Source: Brucella pseudogrignonensis
Lineage (GTDB): Bacteria; Pseudomonadota; Alphaproteobacteria; Rhizobiales; Rhizobiaceae
Direction: 5' to 3'
DNA length: 64,000 bases
NCBI RefSeq assembly: GCF_032190615.1
Contig: NZ_JAVLAT010000001.1
Location: 186,001 to 250,000, forward strand
The notes under the pieces were generated by a model that was not told where the DNA came from, ran no database searches, and was given only the letters and a program-made list of their open reading frames with translations. Shown in pieces: positions 56,519 through 64,000 of this stretch. A program made the translations under genes and the position numbers. Positions within the stretch are counted from its first letter, which is position 1, and the number at the start of each line of letters is the position of its first letter.

Positions 56519-57349
56519 TCACTTGCAATCTGCATTTGTGGCATTGTCATCATAAAGATCAAGTTTAACCAGCTTGCCGCGCATCGAGAAATCACCATAG
56601 TCCATCGTCAGATCACGGGTGATGCCATTTTTGTAAAGCTTGAAGTTGATACGATAAATCGGCAGGCCATCCTGCTTTTCCTTGTCGTCGAAGTATGAAA
56701 TCGTCACCGGCCAGACATTGTCCTTTGTGAACTTGCCCATTGCCTTGGTTTCGTCGTTCTTGGCTTCCTGCTCTTTACCGACAACAACAGTGGTCGCAAC
56801 AACACGATCTGCATCTTCGGAAGCATCATAGAGTGTCGTCTGATAGAATTTTTCGCCAGCCGTCGCTTTCGCGATCAACTCTTCCATATGCGTTGTAGGG
56901 AACTGTGTGGCTTTTAGATCAAGCTTGTCTTCTTTGGGCTTTGACAATGCGACAACAGTTTTCCCGCCTTCAACCTTGGCATCACCACGCACTTCCTTAA
57001 CCAGTTCCTTGTCAACAAAAGTCTTATTGGCAAAACGGAAGTCCTTTCCGTCAGCGCTCTCAAAACTTGTCGTCTGCTGATCGGTCACACGCTGTGGCTG
57101 CTCATCCATGTCAATACGCGTTACAAAACGGAAATTCGTCGTATAGCCTTCACATGCAGAACCATTGAACTCATAGACCATGCGCCCCGTCAGTCCACTA
57201 ATCCCCGACTTCTCATCCGCACGATCCAATGTGAGATCATAAACGGCGCGATGCGGAATCAGCGACACCGTCGAGGCAGCATTGGCAACGCCACCCCAAA
57301 CACAAACTGCCGCTCCACTTGCCACAAACGCCATTCTGAAAAAATGCAT
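56519..57349 (-). CDS. eipB: EipB family periplasmic envelope integrity protein (DUF1849)
   Basis: Periplasmic protein that supports envelope integrity; described in Brucella abortus as a beta-spiral fold closed by a disulfide bond. From ATG 57349 (GGGAGA upstream) 276 residues: signal peptide MHFFRMAFVASGAAVCVWGG ending ANA, then a beta-rich domain starting SLIPHRAVYDLTLDRAD. Two cysteines remain in the mature part, Cys66 (NGSACEGY) and Cys275 (NADCK at the very C terminus), matching the conserved disulfide. It stands alone between rpsB and a divergent RidA-type gene. Identification is from remembered sequence features of DUF1849. Confidence 0.9.
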   Translation of the reverse strand: MHFFRMAFVASGAAVCVWGGVANAASTVSLIPHRAVYDLTLDRADEKSGISGLTGRMVYEFNGSACEGYTTNFRFVTRIDMDEQPQRVTDQQTTSFESADGKDFRFANKTFVDKELVKEVRGDAKVEGGKTVVALSKPKEDKLDLKATQFPTTHMEELIAKATAGEKFYQTTLYDASEDADRVVATTVVVGKEQEAKNDETKAMGKFTKDNVWPVTISYFDDKEKQDGLPIYRINFKLYKNGITRDLTMDYGDFSMRGKLVKLDLYDDNATNADCK

Positions 57350-57480
57350 ATAAGAATCTCCCGAACTGTTGAGCAGCATGATAAAAAAACTCGTGGCGGA
57401 AGCGAGGCAAAAAACGCACCTTTCCCAAAAGCTTCACCGATTCTATCTATTACGGCACTAAGTTAGCAAGGATTAATGGA
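57350..57480. promoter_or_regulatory. Divergent promoter region eipB / ridA-like gene
   Basis: 131 bases between divergent genes, expected to hold both promoters. The stretch 57435-57480 near the rightward gene is AT-rich. No operator was recognised. Confidence 0.4.
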
Positions 57481-57945
57481 ATGACCGACACCATCGACAG
57501 CCGCCTGCAAAATTTGGGTATAACTTTGCCGGAAGCTGCGGCACCGGCTGCGAACTACGTACCTTTCGCACAAACAGGCTCGCTGCTGCTGACTTCAGGT
57601 CAGCTTCCATTGGAAAATGGCAAGCTTGTTCATACCGGCCAAATCGGCGATGCGCTTACGGTCGCCCATGGTCAGGCTGCGGCACGCGCCTGCGCAGTCA
57701 ACATTCTCGCACAAGCGAAAGCAGCGCTTGGTGATCTGAACAAGATCAAGCGCATCGTAAAGATCACCGTGTTCGTTTCCTCGACAGCTGATTTCGTTGA
57801 ACAGCATCTGGTTGCCAATGGCGCATCTGACCTGCTCGTTGCCGTTCTTGGCGATGCTGGCAAGCACGCACGTTCGGCGGTCGGCGTCGCAAGCTTGCCG
57901 CTCAACGCCCCAGTTGAGATCGAAGCCATCATCGAGGTTGCATAA
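57481..57945 (+). CDS. RidA family (YjgF/YER057c/UK114) protein
   Basis: 154-residue member of the Rid family; RidA proper hydrolyses reactive enamine/imine intermediates from PLP enzymes. Seen: N-terminal TIDSRLQNLGITLPEAAAPA, SLLLTSGQLPLENGKLVH, AARACAVNILAQAKAALGDL, and the C-terminal SLPLNAPVEIEAIIEVA. The arginine that marks true RidA (in the RAxR-type motif near the end) is not obvious here, since SLPLNAPVEIE replaces it with LPLNAPVEIE; thus it may belong to a Rid subfamily without confirmed deaminase activity. Its stop overlaps the next gene by one base. Confidence 0.9.
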   Translation: MTDTIDSRLQNLGITLPEAAAPAANYVPFAQTGSLLLTSGQLPLENGKLVHTGQIGDALTVAHGQAAARACAVNILAQAKAALGDLNKIKRIVKITVFVSSTADFVEQHLVANGASDLLVAVLGDAGKHARSAVGVASLPLNAPVEIEAIIEVA

Positions 57946-58670
57946 TGTCATCCCCTGAATGGCTCAAAAAACAGCCGATTGCACATCGCGGCCTCCACGA
58001 CCTCAACAATACACGCTGGGAAAACACGCTTGCTGCATTTGCAGCAGCTGCAAAGGCGGGCTTTGCCATTGAGTGTGATGTTCACCTGACCAAAGACGGC
58101 GGCGTGATCGTTTTTCACGATGACGATCTTGAACGCCTCACAGGTCAGAAGGGCCGCATCAGCGATCTGACGCTTGCAGAAGCAACCGCTCTGAAAATTG
58201 GCGGTACAAATGACCACGCGCCATCGTTGCGCGAAATGCTTGATCTGGTTGCCGGTCGTGTTCCGGTTGTGATTGAGCTAAAAGGCATCGAAGGTCGCGA
58301 TGACGGTCTTGTCGCAGCAGTTGCCAATGAATTAGCCGGTTACAAGGGCGAAGCTGCAATCATGTCATTCGACCATCATCTGGTTCGACTGTTTGCAAGC
58401 GATGCACCGGGTATTCCGGGCGGACTGACAGCCGAAGGCACACAGATGAAGCACTTCGAAGCGCATTTCTCAATGCTCGCGCATCAGATTTCCTTCGTAT
58501 CCTATAATGTGCATCACCTGCCAAACCCATTCGTCAGTTTTGTGCGCGAAAAGCTCAATCTTCCGGTCATCAGCTGGACAGTACGCAATCCTGAAATGAA
58601 AACGCATAGCGATCAGAACGTGGATCAGATCACCTTCGAAGGCTTTGATCCACGCACATTGGTCTCCTAG
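57945..58670 (+). CDS. Glycerophosphodiester phosphodiesterase (GDPD family)
   Basis: Hydrolyses glycerophosphodiesters such as glycerophosphocholine to glycerol 3-phosphate and alcohol. 241 residues, TIM-barrel GDPD domain throughout: IAHRGLHDLNNTRWENTLAAF with the catalytic His and Asn/Glu, GFAIECDVHLTKDGGVIVFHDD with the metal-binding Glu-Asp-His set, VPVVIELKG and VISWTVRNPE at the C terminus. No signal peptide, so cytosolic. Overlaps the RidA-type gene by one base and is followed by the FemAB-like gene after 14 bases, forming an operon of four. Confidence 0.95.
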   Translation: MSSPEWLKKQPIAHRGLHDLNNTRWENTLAAFAAAAKAGFAIECDVHLTKDGGVIVFHDDDLERLTGQKGRISDLTLAEATALKIGGTNDHAPSLREMLDLVAGRVPVVIELKGIEGRDDGLVAAVANELAGYKGEAAIMSFDHHLVRLFASDAPGIPGGLTAEGTQMKHFEAHFSMLAHQISFVSYNVHHLPNPFVSFVREKLNLPVISWTVRNPEMKTHSDQNVDQITFEGFDPRTLVS

Positions 58671-58684
58671 CAGGATACTTCGCC

Positions 58685-59872
58685 ATGAATGACGACGAAA
58701 GGCAGACTGAACAAAGCTTCGCTCTCCGGATCGTTGAAAGCGTTGGCGAATTTTCTGAATACGAATGGAACCGCCTTGCGGGAGCTTGCCCGCAAGGCGG
58801 AAATTACAATCCGTTTATTTCCCGCGCATTTCTTCTGGCTCTGGAACAATCAGGCTCAGTCTCTCAACAGGCTGGCTGGTTACCGCACTTTCTGCGGTTG
58901 GAAGATCATGAAGGCTATTTGATCGGCGCTGTTCCCAACTACTTAAAAGGCCATAGTCAGGGCGAATATGTCTTCGATCATGGCTGGGCAGATGCTTTTG
59001 AACGCGCAGGCGGACGTTACTACCCCAAGTTTCAAGCCTCTATTCCGTTTACGCCTGCAACCGGTCCGCGTTTGCTTCATCATCGGGAGTTTGAGCCAGA
59101 AGCTATTCAGGTTGCGCTCGCGACGGGGCTGCGGCAACTCACTGATCAAACAGGCGCTTCTTCTGCTCACGTTACATTCGCGCCTCAGACCGAGATTTCA
59201 TCGCTCGAAGCAGCCGGATATCTGCATCGAACGGATCAGCAGTTTCACTTTATAAACAATGGCTTTTCTAATTATGATGATTTTCTGAACGAGCTTGTGT
59301 CAAGAAAACGAAAAGCGCTCAAAAAAGAACGCCGAGAAGCGGTTTCAGAAGGCATCGAAATCGACTGGCTGACGAGCAAGGAGCTGACGGAATCGGTTTG
59401 GGATGACTTTTATGAATTCTATATAGATACAGGGAGCCGCAAGTGGGGCCGCCCCTATCTCAACCGCAAGTTTTTCTCGCTGATTGGCGAGAGCATGGCC
59501 GACGATATTCTGCTGGTCATGGCGAAGCGTAATGGTCGTTACATTGCAGGCGCGATCAACTTCATCGGCAGTGACACGCTTTACGGTCGTCACTGGGGCT
59601 GCATTGAGGATCACCCCTATCTGCATTTCGAGGTTTGCTACCACCAAGCAATCGATTTTGCGATTGATCGGAAACTGAGTGTTGTCGAAGCCGGAGCGCA
59701 AGGTGAACACAAACTTGCGCGTGGCTATGTGCCTGTTACGACCCATTCCGCGCATTACATTGCGCATGAAGGTTTCCGCCGCGCTGTCAGCGAATATCTG
59801 GTACGTGAGCGACGAGAGGTCGATTATATCCATGCAGCACTCGAAGAGCACTCGCCTTTCAAGCACACATGA
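58685..59872 (+). CDS. FemAB/GNAT-like N-acyltransferase (DUF482/COG3146 family)
   Basis: 395-residue cytosolic protein of the GNAT-type family related to FemAB peptidyl transferases. N-terminal part with ALRIVESVGEFSEYEWNRLA, then GNYNPFISRAFLLALEQSG, PHFLRLEDHEGYLIGAVPNY; C-terminal acetyltransferase-like half with YAGAINFIGSDTLYGRHWGC (seen as IAGAINFIGSDTLYGRHWG), HFEVCYHQAIDFAIDRKL and EAGAQGEHKLARGYVPV. The real acceptor is unknown; relatives are annotated with peptidoglycan biosynthesis or as generic N-acetyltransferases. It lies between the phosphodiesterase and HIT genes, same direction, 14 and 33 bases away, suggesting co-transcription. Confidence 0.85.
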   Translation: MNDDERQTEQSFALRIVESVGEFSEYEWNRLAGACPQGGNYNPFISRAFLLALEQSGSVSQQAGWLPHFLRLEDHEGYLIGAVPNYLKGHSQGEYVFDHGWADAFERAGGRYYPKFQASIPFTPATGPRLLHHREFEPEAIQVALATGLRQLTDQTGASSAHVTFAPQTEISSLEAAGYLHRTDQQFHFINNGFSNYDDFLNELVSRKRKALKKERREAVSEGIEIDWLTSKELTESVWDDFYEFYIDTGSRKWGRPYLNRKFFSLIGESMADDILLVMAKRNGRYIAGAINFIGSDTLYGRHWGCIEDHPYLHFEVCYHQAIDFAIDRKLSVVEAGAQGEHKLARGYVPVTTHSAHYIAHEGFRRAVSEYLVRERREVDYIHAALEEHSPFKHT

Positions 59873-59905
59873 ATACCCTGATAATTGATTGAAATGGAGA
59901 ACAGC

Positions 59906-60328
59906 ATGTCCGCCACCTATGATGACAACAACATCTTCGCAAAAATCCTGCGCGGCGAGATTCCTTCAACGCGCGTCTATGAAACGGATGATGTTGTGGC
60001 ATTCATGGATGTCATGCCGCAAGGAACCGGCCATACGCTTGTTGTTCCAAAAGCACCGTCACGCAACCTACTTGATGCAAAGCCGGAAGCGCTCGCAGAA
60101 GCCATCAAAGCCGTGCAGAAAATAGCCAATGCCGTCAAGAAGGCTTTTGTCGCGGATGGCGTCACTGTCATTCAGTTCAATGAACCGGCAGCAGGACAAA
60201 CCGTTTACCACCTGCATTTCCACGTCATTCCGCGTTTTGAAGGCGTGGAACTGAAACCGCACACCGGAAAAATGGAAGACACCGCTGTTCTTACAGCAAA
60301 TGCTGAGAAAATCCGCGCAGCACTTTGA
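59906..60328 (+). CDS. HIT family nucleotide hydrolase/binding protein (HinT type)
   Basis: 140-residue histidine triad protein; HinT members cleave purine nucleoside phosphoramidates and acyl-adenylates. Start at ATG 59906 with GGAGA upstream (MSATYDDNNIFAKILRGEIP). Triad His102-His104-His106 in YHLHFHVIPRF is intact, as is the helix VPKAPSRNLLDAKPEALAEA. Length is typical. It is the last gene of the ridA-gdpd-femAB-hit run, and ends 12 bases from the convergent azlD. Confidence 0.95.
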   Translation: MSATYDDNNIFAKILRGEIPSTRVYETDDVVAFMDVMPQGTGHTLVVPKAPSRNLLDAKPEALAEAIKAVQKIANAVKKAFVADGVTVIQFNEPAAGQTVYHLHFHVIPRFEGVELKPHTGKMEDTAVLTANAEKIRAAL

Positions 60329-60340
60329 TAAGAAACCGCT

Positions 60341-60688
60341 TTATAAGCTTAGAAGCCCTGTGACGAGCAGGGCTTCAGTCACGACAATTCCGACAAGTAA
60401 ACGCTTTCCAGCAATGAGATAAGCAAAAAAGCCCGCCGCTGCCGATCCGACACGCAGCCACATGGGCGAGTTGGCAAGCTCCCCGTTCGGATAAAGAATG
60501 AGCTGCGCAATAACGCCCGCAACAAGTGCCGTAGCGACACAGCGCACGAATACCAGCGCTTCAGAATCTTCGCGGACCCTGCCCCCGACAATCACGCCCA
60601 TCACGCGGAAAACATATGTTGGAAGAGCGCCTGCAAGCAGGATAAACAGAAGCGGCCACCACCAATCGGAGTAACTATCCCAATTCAT
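60341..60688 (-). CDS. azlD: AzlD family transporter subunit
   Basis: Small membrane partner of AzlC in a branched-chain amino acid exporter (LIV-E-type family). From ATG 60688, with AAAGGAG just upstream, 115 residues and about four spans: WPLLFILLAGALPTYVFRVM, LVFVRCVATALVAGVIAQLI, SAAAGFFAYLIAGKRLLVG and a last short span. The motif PTYVFRVMGV is typical. It follows azlC by 46 bases. Substrate (valine, leucine, azaleucine or other) cannot be told from sequence. Confidence 0.92.
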   Translation of the reverse strand: MNWDSYSDWWWPLLFILLAGALPTYVFRVMGVIVGGRVREDSEALVFVRCVATALVAGVIAQLILYPNGELANSPMWLRVGSAAAGFFAYLIAGKRLLVGIVVTEALLVTGLLSL

Positions 60689-60734
60689 AGAACAGGCTCC
60701 TTTGGATTGCGCGTACGGTGAAAGGCAAATGCGA

Positions 60735-61445
60735 TTACGCCCCCACAACGCCAGTCATCAGAAGGTCATAGCCCGGCGCAAACTGGTGGAAGATCGGGAA
60801 AAGCACGATGCCCGAAACCATGGCAATCTGCCCTGCCCGCTCACGCGCCGAACGCCAAAGTGAAGTGAGAAAATACATCGGCGTGAGCATGAAAAGAGCC
60901 GCAAACACCACCGGTGGAAATGACGCCGACAGCGTATATACCAAGGCGACCACAAGCGCGTTCGTACCGACGAGTACTGTGCCAATTCCTGCAAAATAGC
61001 TGGTTCGCATATTGCGCGGCACATTACGCAGCTCTTCCATTGCCATAACCCAGGCCGTCACCGCCACAAAATGACAAAGGGCAGCAAGTGTCAGCTTGCG
61101 TGTTTTTGGGCCTTTTAACTCCGGTAAGAGCGCCACCACCATTGGCATCAGACGAACAGACGACAAGCCGACAGCCAAGGCCGCTGCGGGGATTGATGCC
61201 CCGGCACTGATCGCACCAATGAGTACCACCTTGGCGGGTAGAGCCCAGATGGTCAGGGTCATGAAGACAGCCTGTCCAACCGTTATGCCGCTTTCAATCG
61301 CCAGGCCGGAAAAGCCGATAAACGAACTCATCAGCAAAATGGCAGGTACGCTCACAATCCGGCGTGTACCACGCAAAAACCAGCCAAGATGGCCAGACTG
61401 TTCAGGCGATGATAATCCGGAAATAGATGAGCGACTCGCAGACAT
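60735..61445 (-). CDS. azlC: AzlC family transporter subunit
   Basis: Large membrane subunit of the AzlCD exporter. About 236 residues from ATG 61445, or 245 from a TTG at 61472; neither start has a strong ribosome site. Seven to eight hydrophobic segments; GFSGLAIESGITVGQAVFMT and ALAVGLSSVRLMPMVVALLP match the family, the latter being the common SxRxxP-like loop. It lies just downstream of the clpA terminator and 46 bases ahead of azlD, so the two form an independent unit. The space for a promoter between the terminator and start is very short (about 40 bases). Confidence 0.92.
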   Translation of the reverse strand: MSASRSSISGLSSPEQSGHLGWFLRGTRRIVSVPAILLMSSFIGFSGLAIESGITVGQAVFMTLTIWALPAKVVLIGAISAGASIPAAALAVGLSSVRLMPMVVALLPELKGPKTRKLTLAALCHFVAVTAWVMAMEELRNVPRNMRTSYFAGIGTVLVGTNALVVALVYTLSASFPPVVFAALFMLTPMYFLTSLWRSARERAGQIAMVSGIVLFPIFHQFAPGYDLLMTGVVGA

Positions 61446-61485
61446 GATTGAGATTAGGCCATTTGCACGCAAACTTGCACCATGA

Positions 61486-61513
61486 AAAAGGCCCTTCTTG
61501 CGAAGGGCCTTTT
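61486..61513 (-). terminator. Rho-independent terminator after clpA
   Basis: Perfect 12-bp stem AAAAGGCCCTTC/GAAGGGCCTTTT with a 4-base loop, T run on the minus strand. It starts a few bases after the clpA stop and stands just before azlC. Confidence 0.93.
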
Positions 61514-61520
61514 GCAGTCC

Positions 61521-63995
61521 TTATTTTTTCCGCGGCACTTTAGGAACCGACGATTTCGCCGTCGAAGCCTTGGCGGCAGGCTTTGGCGCGGCCTCGTCCT
61601 TGCCAGCCAGAACCTTTTCCTTTTCAGCCTTCTTCGGTGCTGCCTTCTTGCGCACAGGCTGCTTCTTCTCAGCCGGAATATCCTTCTTAGGCGTAACCGG
61701 CTTGTCGGAAACAGTCTCGAGAGCAAGATCGGTCTTGCCGTCATCCTTCGTAATCACATCGACGCGAACCGTGCCGCCATGCTTGAGCTTGCCGAACAAT
61801 ACTTCATTGGCCAATGGCTTCTTGATGTGCTCCTGAATGACGCGAGCCAGCGGACGCGCGCCCATGCGCTCATCATAACCCTTGTCAGCAAGCCATGCGA
61901 TAGCAGGCTCAGTCAGTTCGAATGTCACGCCACGTTCTGCCAGCTGTGCTTCGAGCTGCAGCACGAACTTCTGGACGACCTGATGAATGACCGGAACCGG
62001 CAGTGGTCCGAATGGAACGATCGCATCGAGACGGTTACGGAATTCCGGCGTGAACAGCCGGTTGATCGCTTCCATGTCGTCGCCTTCGCGCCGGGTCGAA
62101 CCGAAACCAATCGCGGCCTTTGCCATATCGGCAGCACCGGCATTGGTGGTCATGATCAAAATCACGTTGCGGAAATCGATCTTCTTCCCGTTGTGATCGG
62201 TAAGCGAGCCATGATCCATAACCTGCAACAGAATGTTGTAGAGGTCTGGATGCGCCTTTTCGATTTCGTCAAGCAACAGCACGCAATGCGGATGCTGATC
62301 AACTCCATCGGTCAGAAGGCCACCCTGATCAAAGCCGACATATCCTGGAGGGGCACCGATCAAACGCGATACCGTATGGCGCTCCATGTATTCTGACATA
62401 TCGAAACGAAGCAGTTCAACGCCCAGCGAAGAAGCAAGTTGCTTGGCAACTTCCGTTTTACCGACACCTGTTGGGCCGGAGAACAGATAGGAGCCGATTG
62501 GCTTGTCTGCTTCACGAAGGCCAGCACGCGCGAGTTTGATTGCAGACGAAAGCGCTTCAATCGCCAAGTCCTGACCATAGACCACACGCTTCAACTCGGC
62601 ATCAAGATGTGCAAGCACCTGCTCGTCATCCTTCGAAACCGATTTCGGCGGAATCCGTGCCATGGTGGCGATTGTTGCTTCGATTTCCTTGACGCCAATG
62701 GTCTTCTTGCGCTTGTTCTCCGGCAGAAGCATCTGGCTCGCACCAGTTTCATCGATCACATCGATGGCTTTATCAGGCAACTTGCGGTCAGAGATATAGC
62801 GTGCGGAAAGCTCTACAGCCGACTTGATGGCATCAACAGTATATTTGACTTTATGGAAGTCTTCAAAATACGGCTTCAGACCCTTCATGATCTCAATCGC
62901 ATCCGGGATCGATGGCTCATTGACATCAATCTTCTGGAAACGACGCACCAGAGCGCGGTCCTTCTCGAAGAACTGACGATACTCCTTATAGGTCGTCGAA
63001 CCAATGCAACGGATCGCACCCGAAGAAAGCGCTGGCTTCAACAGGTTCGATGCGTCCATCGCACCGCCCGAAGTGGCACCTGCACCGATGACCGTGTGAA
63101 TTTCATCGATGAACAGAACCGCACCCGGATATTCTTCGAGTTCTTTCACAACCTGTTTCAGGCGCTCTTCAAAATCACCCCGATAACGGGTGCCTGCAAG
63201 CAGTGTACCCATATCGAGCGAAAAGATCGTCGCGTCAGCAAGCGCTTCCGGCACATCGCCTTCCACGATTCGCTTTGCCAAACCTTCAGCAATCGCCGTT
63301 TTACCAACACCCGGATCACCCACATAAAGCGGATTGTTCTTGGAGCGTCGGCAAAGAACCTGAATCGTGCGACTGATCTCAGTGTCGCGTCCGATCAACG
63401 GATCAATACGACCCGCTTTGGCCTTTTCATTCAGATTGACGCAATAAGCAGTCAATGCATCCTGCTTTTTCTTTGCGCCTTCTTCCGGCTCCACGCTGGT
63501 GCGTTCTTCGCTCGCACTTTCAGCACCACGCGGCGTGCGCGGTTCGCTGCCCTGCGTGCGCTTGGAAATGCCATGCGAAATATAGTTCACAGCATCATAA
63601 CGCGTCATCTGCTGCTCTTGCAGGAAGTAGGCAGCATGGCTTTCGCGTTCAGCGAAAATGGCAACCAAAACATTGGCGCCGGTCACTTCTTCTCGATTTG
63701 ACGACTGAACATGAATGACAGCGCGCTGAATCACGCGCTGGAAAGCCGCCGTCGGCTTCGAATCTTCATCATAGCCAGTGACGAGATTGTCCAGTTCACG
63801 GTCAATATAATCGGTAACGATCTTCTTAAGATGCTCAAGATCGACGTTACAGGCGCGCATCACTGCGCCCGCATCCTGATCGTCGATCAGGGCAAGTAAA
63901 AGATGTTCGAGCGTGGCATATTCGTGATGCCGCTCGTTCGCGATGGTAAGCGCCTGATGCAGCGCCCTTTCAAGGCTGGGAGAAAACGATGGCAT
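61521..63995 (-). CDS. clpA: ClpA, ATP-dependent Clp protease ATP-binding subunit
   Basis: Double-ring AAA+ unfoldase that works with ClpP and, via ClpS, on N-degron substrates. 824 residues: N domain (1-145) starting MPSFSPSLERALHQALTIAN; first AAA+ with Walker A GDPGVGKTAIAEG; second with GPTGVGKTEVAKQLAS; the ClpP-contact loop near KAAIGFGSTR. After the D2 domain the last 60 or so residues are a Lys/Ala/Pro-rich tail (KKAAPKKAEKEKVLAGK) not present in E. coli ClpA (758 residues). Start at ATG 63995. The clpS gene, usually upstream, would lie outside the window. A perfect terminator follows the stop. Confidence 0.98.
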   Translation of the reverse strand: MPSFSPSLERALHQALTIANERHHEYATLEHLLLALIDDQDAGAVMRACNVDLEHLKKIVTDYIDRELDNLVTGYDEDSKPTAAFQRVIQRAVIHVQSSNREEVTGANVLVAIFAERESHAAYFLQEQQMTRYDAVNYISHGISKRTQGSEPRTPRGAESASEERTSVEPEEGAKKKQDALTAYCVNLNEKAKAGRIDPLIGRDTEISRTIQVLCRRSKNNPLYVGDPGVGKTAIAEGLAKRIVEGDVPEALADATIFSLDMGTLLAGTRYRGDFEERLKQVVKELEEYPGAVLFIDEIHTVIGAGATSGGAMDASNLLKPALSSGAIRCIGSTTYKEYRQFFEKDRALVRRFQKIDVNEPSIPDAIEIMKGLKPYFEDFHKVKYTVDAIKSAVELSARYISDRKLPDKAIDVIDETGASQMLLPENKRKKTIGVKEIEATIATMARIPPKSVSKDDEQVLAHLDAELKRVVYGQDLAIEALSSAIKLARAGLREADKPIGSYLFSGPTGVGKTEVAKQLASSLGVELLRFDMSEYMERHTVSRLIGAPPGYVGFDQGGLLTDGVDQHPHCVLLLDEIEKAHPDLYNILLQVMDHGSLTDHNGKKIDFRNVILIMTTNAGAADMAKAAIGFGSTRREGDDMEAINRLFTPEFRNRLDAIVPFGPLPVPVIHQVVQKFVLQLEAQLAERGVTFELTEPAIAWLADKGYDERMGARPLARVIQEHIKKPLANEVLFGKLKHGGTVRVDVITKDDGKTDLALETVSDKPVTPKKDIPAEKKQPVRKKAAPKKAEKEKVLAGKDEAAPKPAAKASTAKSSVPKVPRKK

Positions 63996-64000
63996 ATGAC

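Noticed and set aside
62439..63701. 420-codon plus-strand open frame opposite clpA
   Set aside because: Shadow of clpA; rich in Arg, His and Phe with no recognisable motif.

Overview
The window looks like core chromosome of an alphaproteobacterium of the order Hyphomicrobiales, family Brucellaceae or a close relative (Brucella/Ochrobactrum/Pseudochrobactrum type). The grounds are gene order and protein families recalled from Brucella: dusB-ntrB-ntrC-ntrY-ntrX-trkA-hfq-hflX, fused ispDF, a PdhB with its own lipoyl domain, LpxI instead of LpxH, an EipB (DUF1849) envelope protein, and a LexA gene preceded by a GAAC-N7-GAAC type SOS box. Several proteins, such as LpxA, seem clearly diverged from the classical Brucella versions as I remember them, and base composition looks close to 50% G+C by eye, so a sister genus is plausible. 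I could not run a search to fix this.

Layout. 1-1.3 kb: 5' part of clpX and complete clpP (minus strand). 1.4-13.1 kb (minus): hflX, hfq, a DXD glycosyltransferase, trkA, ntrX, ntrY, ntrC, ntrB, dusB. 13.2-15.0 kb (plus): ispDF and a PncC/CinA-type deamidase. 15.0-22.8 kb (minus): a RatA/COQ10-type START protein, lipA, a small membrane protein, lpdA, pdhC, pdhB, pdhA, ftsB. 23.0-24.1 kb: DUF1428 and DUF2165 genes in an AT-rich setting, interrupting an otherwise conserved eno-ftsB-pdhA order. 24.1-30.7 kb (minus): eno, kdsA, pyrG, an L,D-transpeptidase, secG, tpiA. 30.9-37.2 kb (plus): a PpiD-like foldase, trpD, trpC, moaC, moeA, lexA. 37.3-39.8 kb (minus): comEC. 40.1-43.0 kb (plus): gltX, gltA. 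43.1-56.3 kb (minus): the envelope/translation block lpxB, lpxI, lpxA, fabZ, lpxD, bamA, rseP, cdsA, uppS, frr, pyrH, tsf, rpsB. 56.5-57.3 kb (minus): eipB. 57.5-60.3 kb (plus): ridA-like, glycerophosphodiesterase, FemAB/GNAT-like and HIT genes. 60.3-64 kb (minus): azlD, azlC, clpA.

How the genes work together. The two nitrogen two-component pairs are read in one direction behind dusB. Lipoate synthase sits near the pyruvate dehydrogenase genes whose E2 and E1-beta subunits carry lipoyl domains. The rpsB-to-lpxB run links protein synthesis (S2, EF-Ts, RRF) with UMP kinase, undecaprenyl and CDP-diacylglycerol supply, outer-membrane assembly and lipid A synthesis. ClpX, ClpP and ClpA lie at the two ends of the window.

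I found no tRNA, rRNA, CRISPR array, insertion sequence, prophage or obvious defence system. The most useful second looks are: an NtrX whose AAA+ domain lacks the GAFTGA loop; a repeated ATGCAACG motif before ntrY; structured leaders and intergenic hairpins around rpsB-tsf-pyrH and gltA; the DUF1428/DUF2165 insertion; a ComEC whose C-terminal part lacks a visible metallo-beta-lactamase motif; and a glycosyltransferase gene between trkA and hfq. All translations were read from the sequence; family assignments rest on motif recognition and memory, not on searches.
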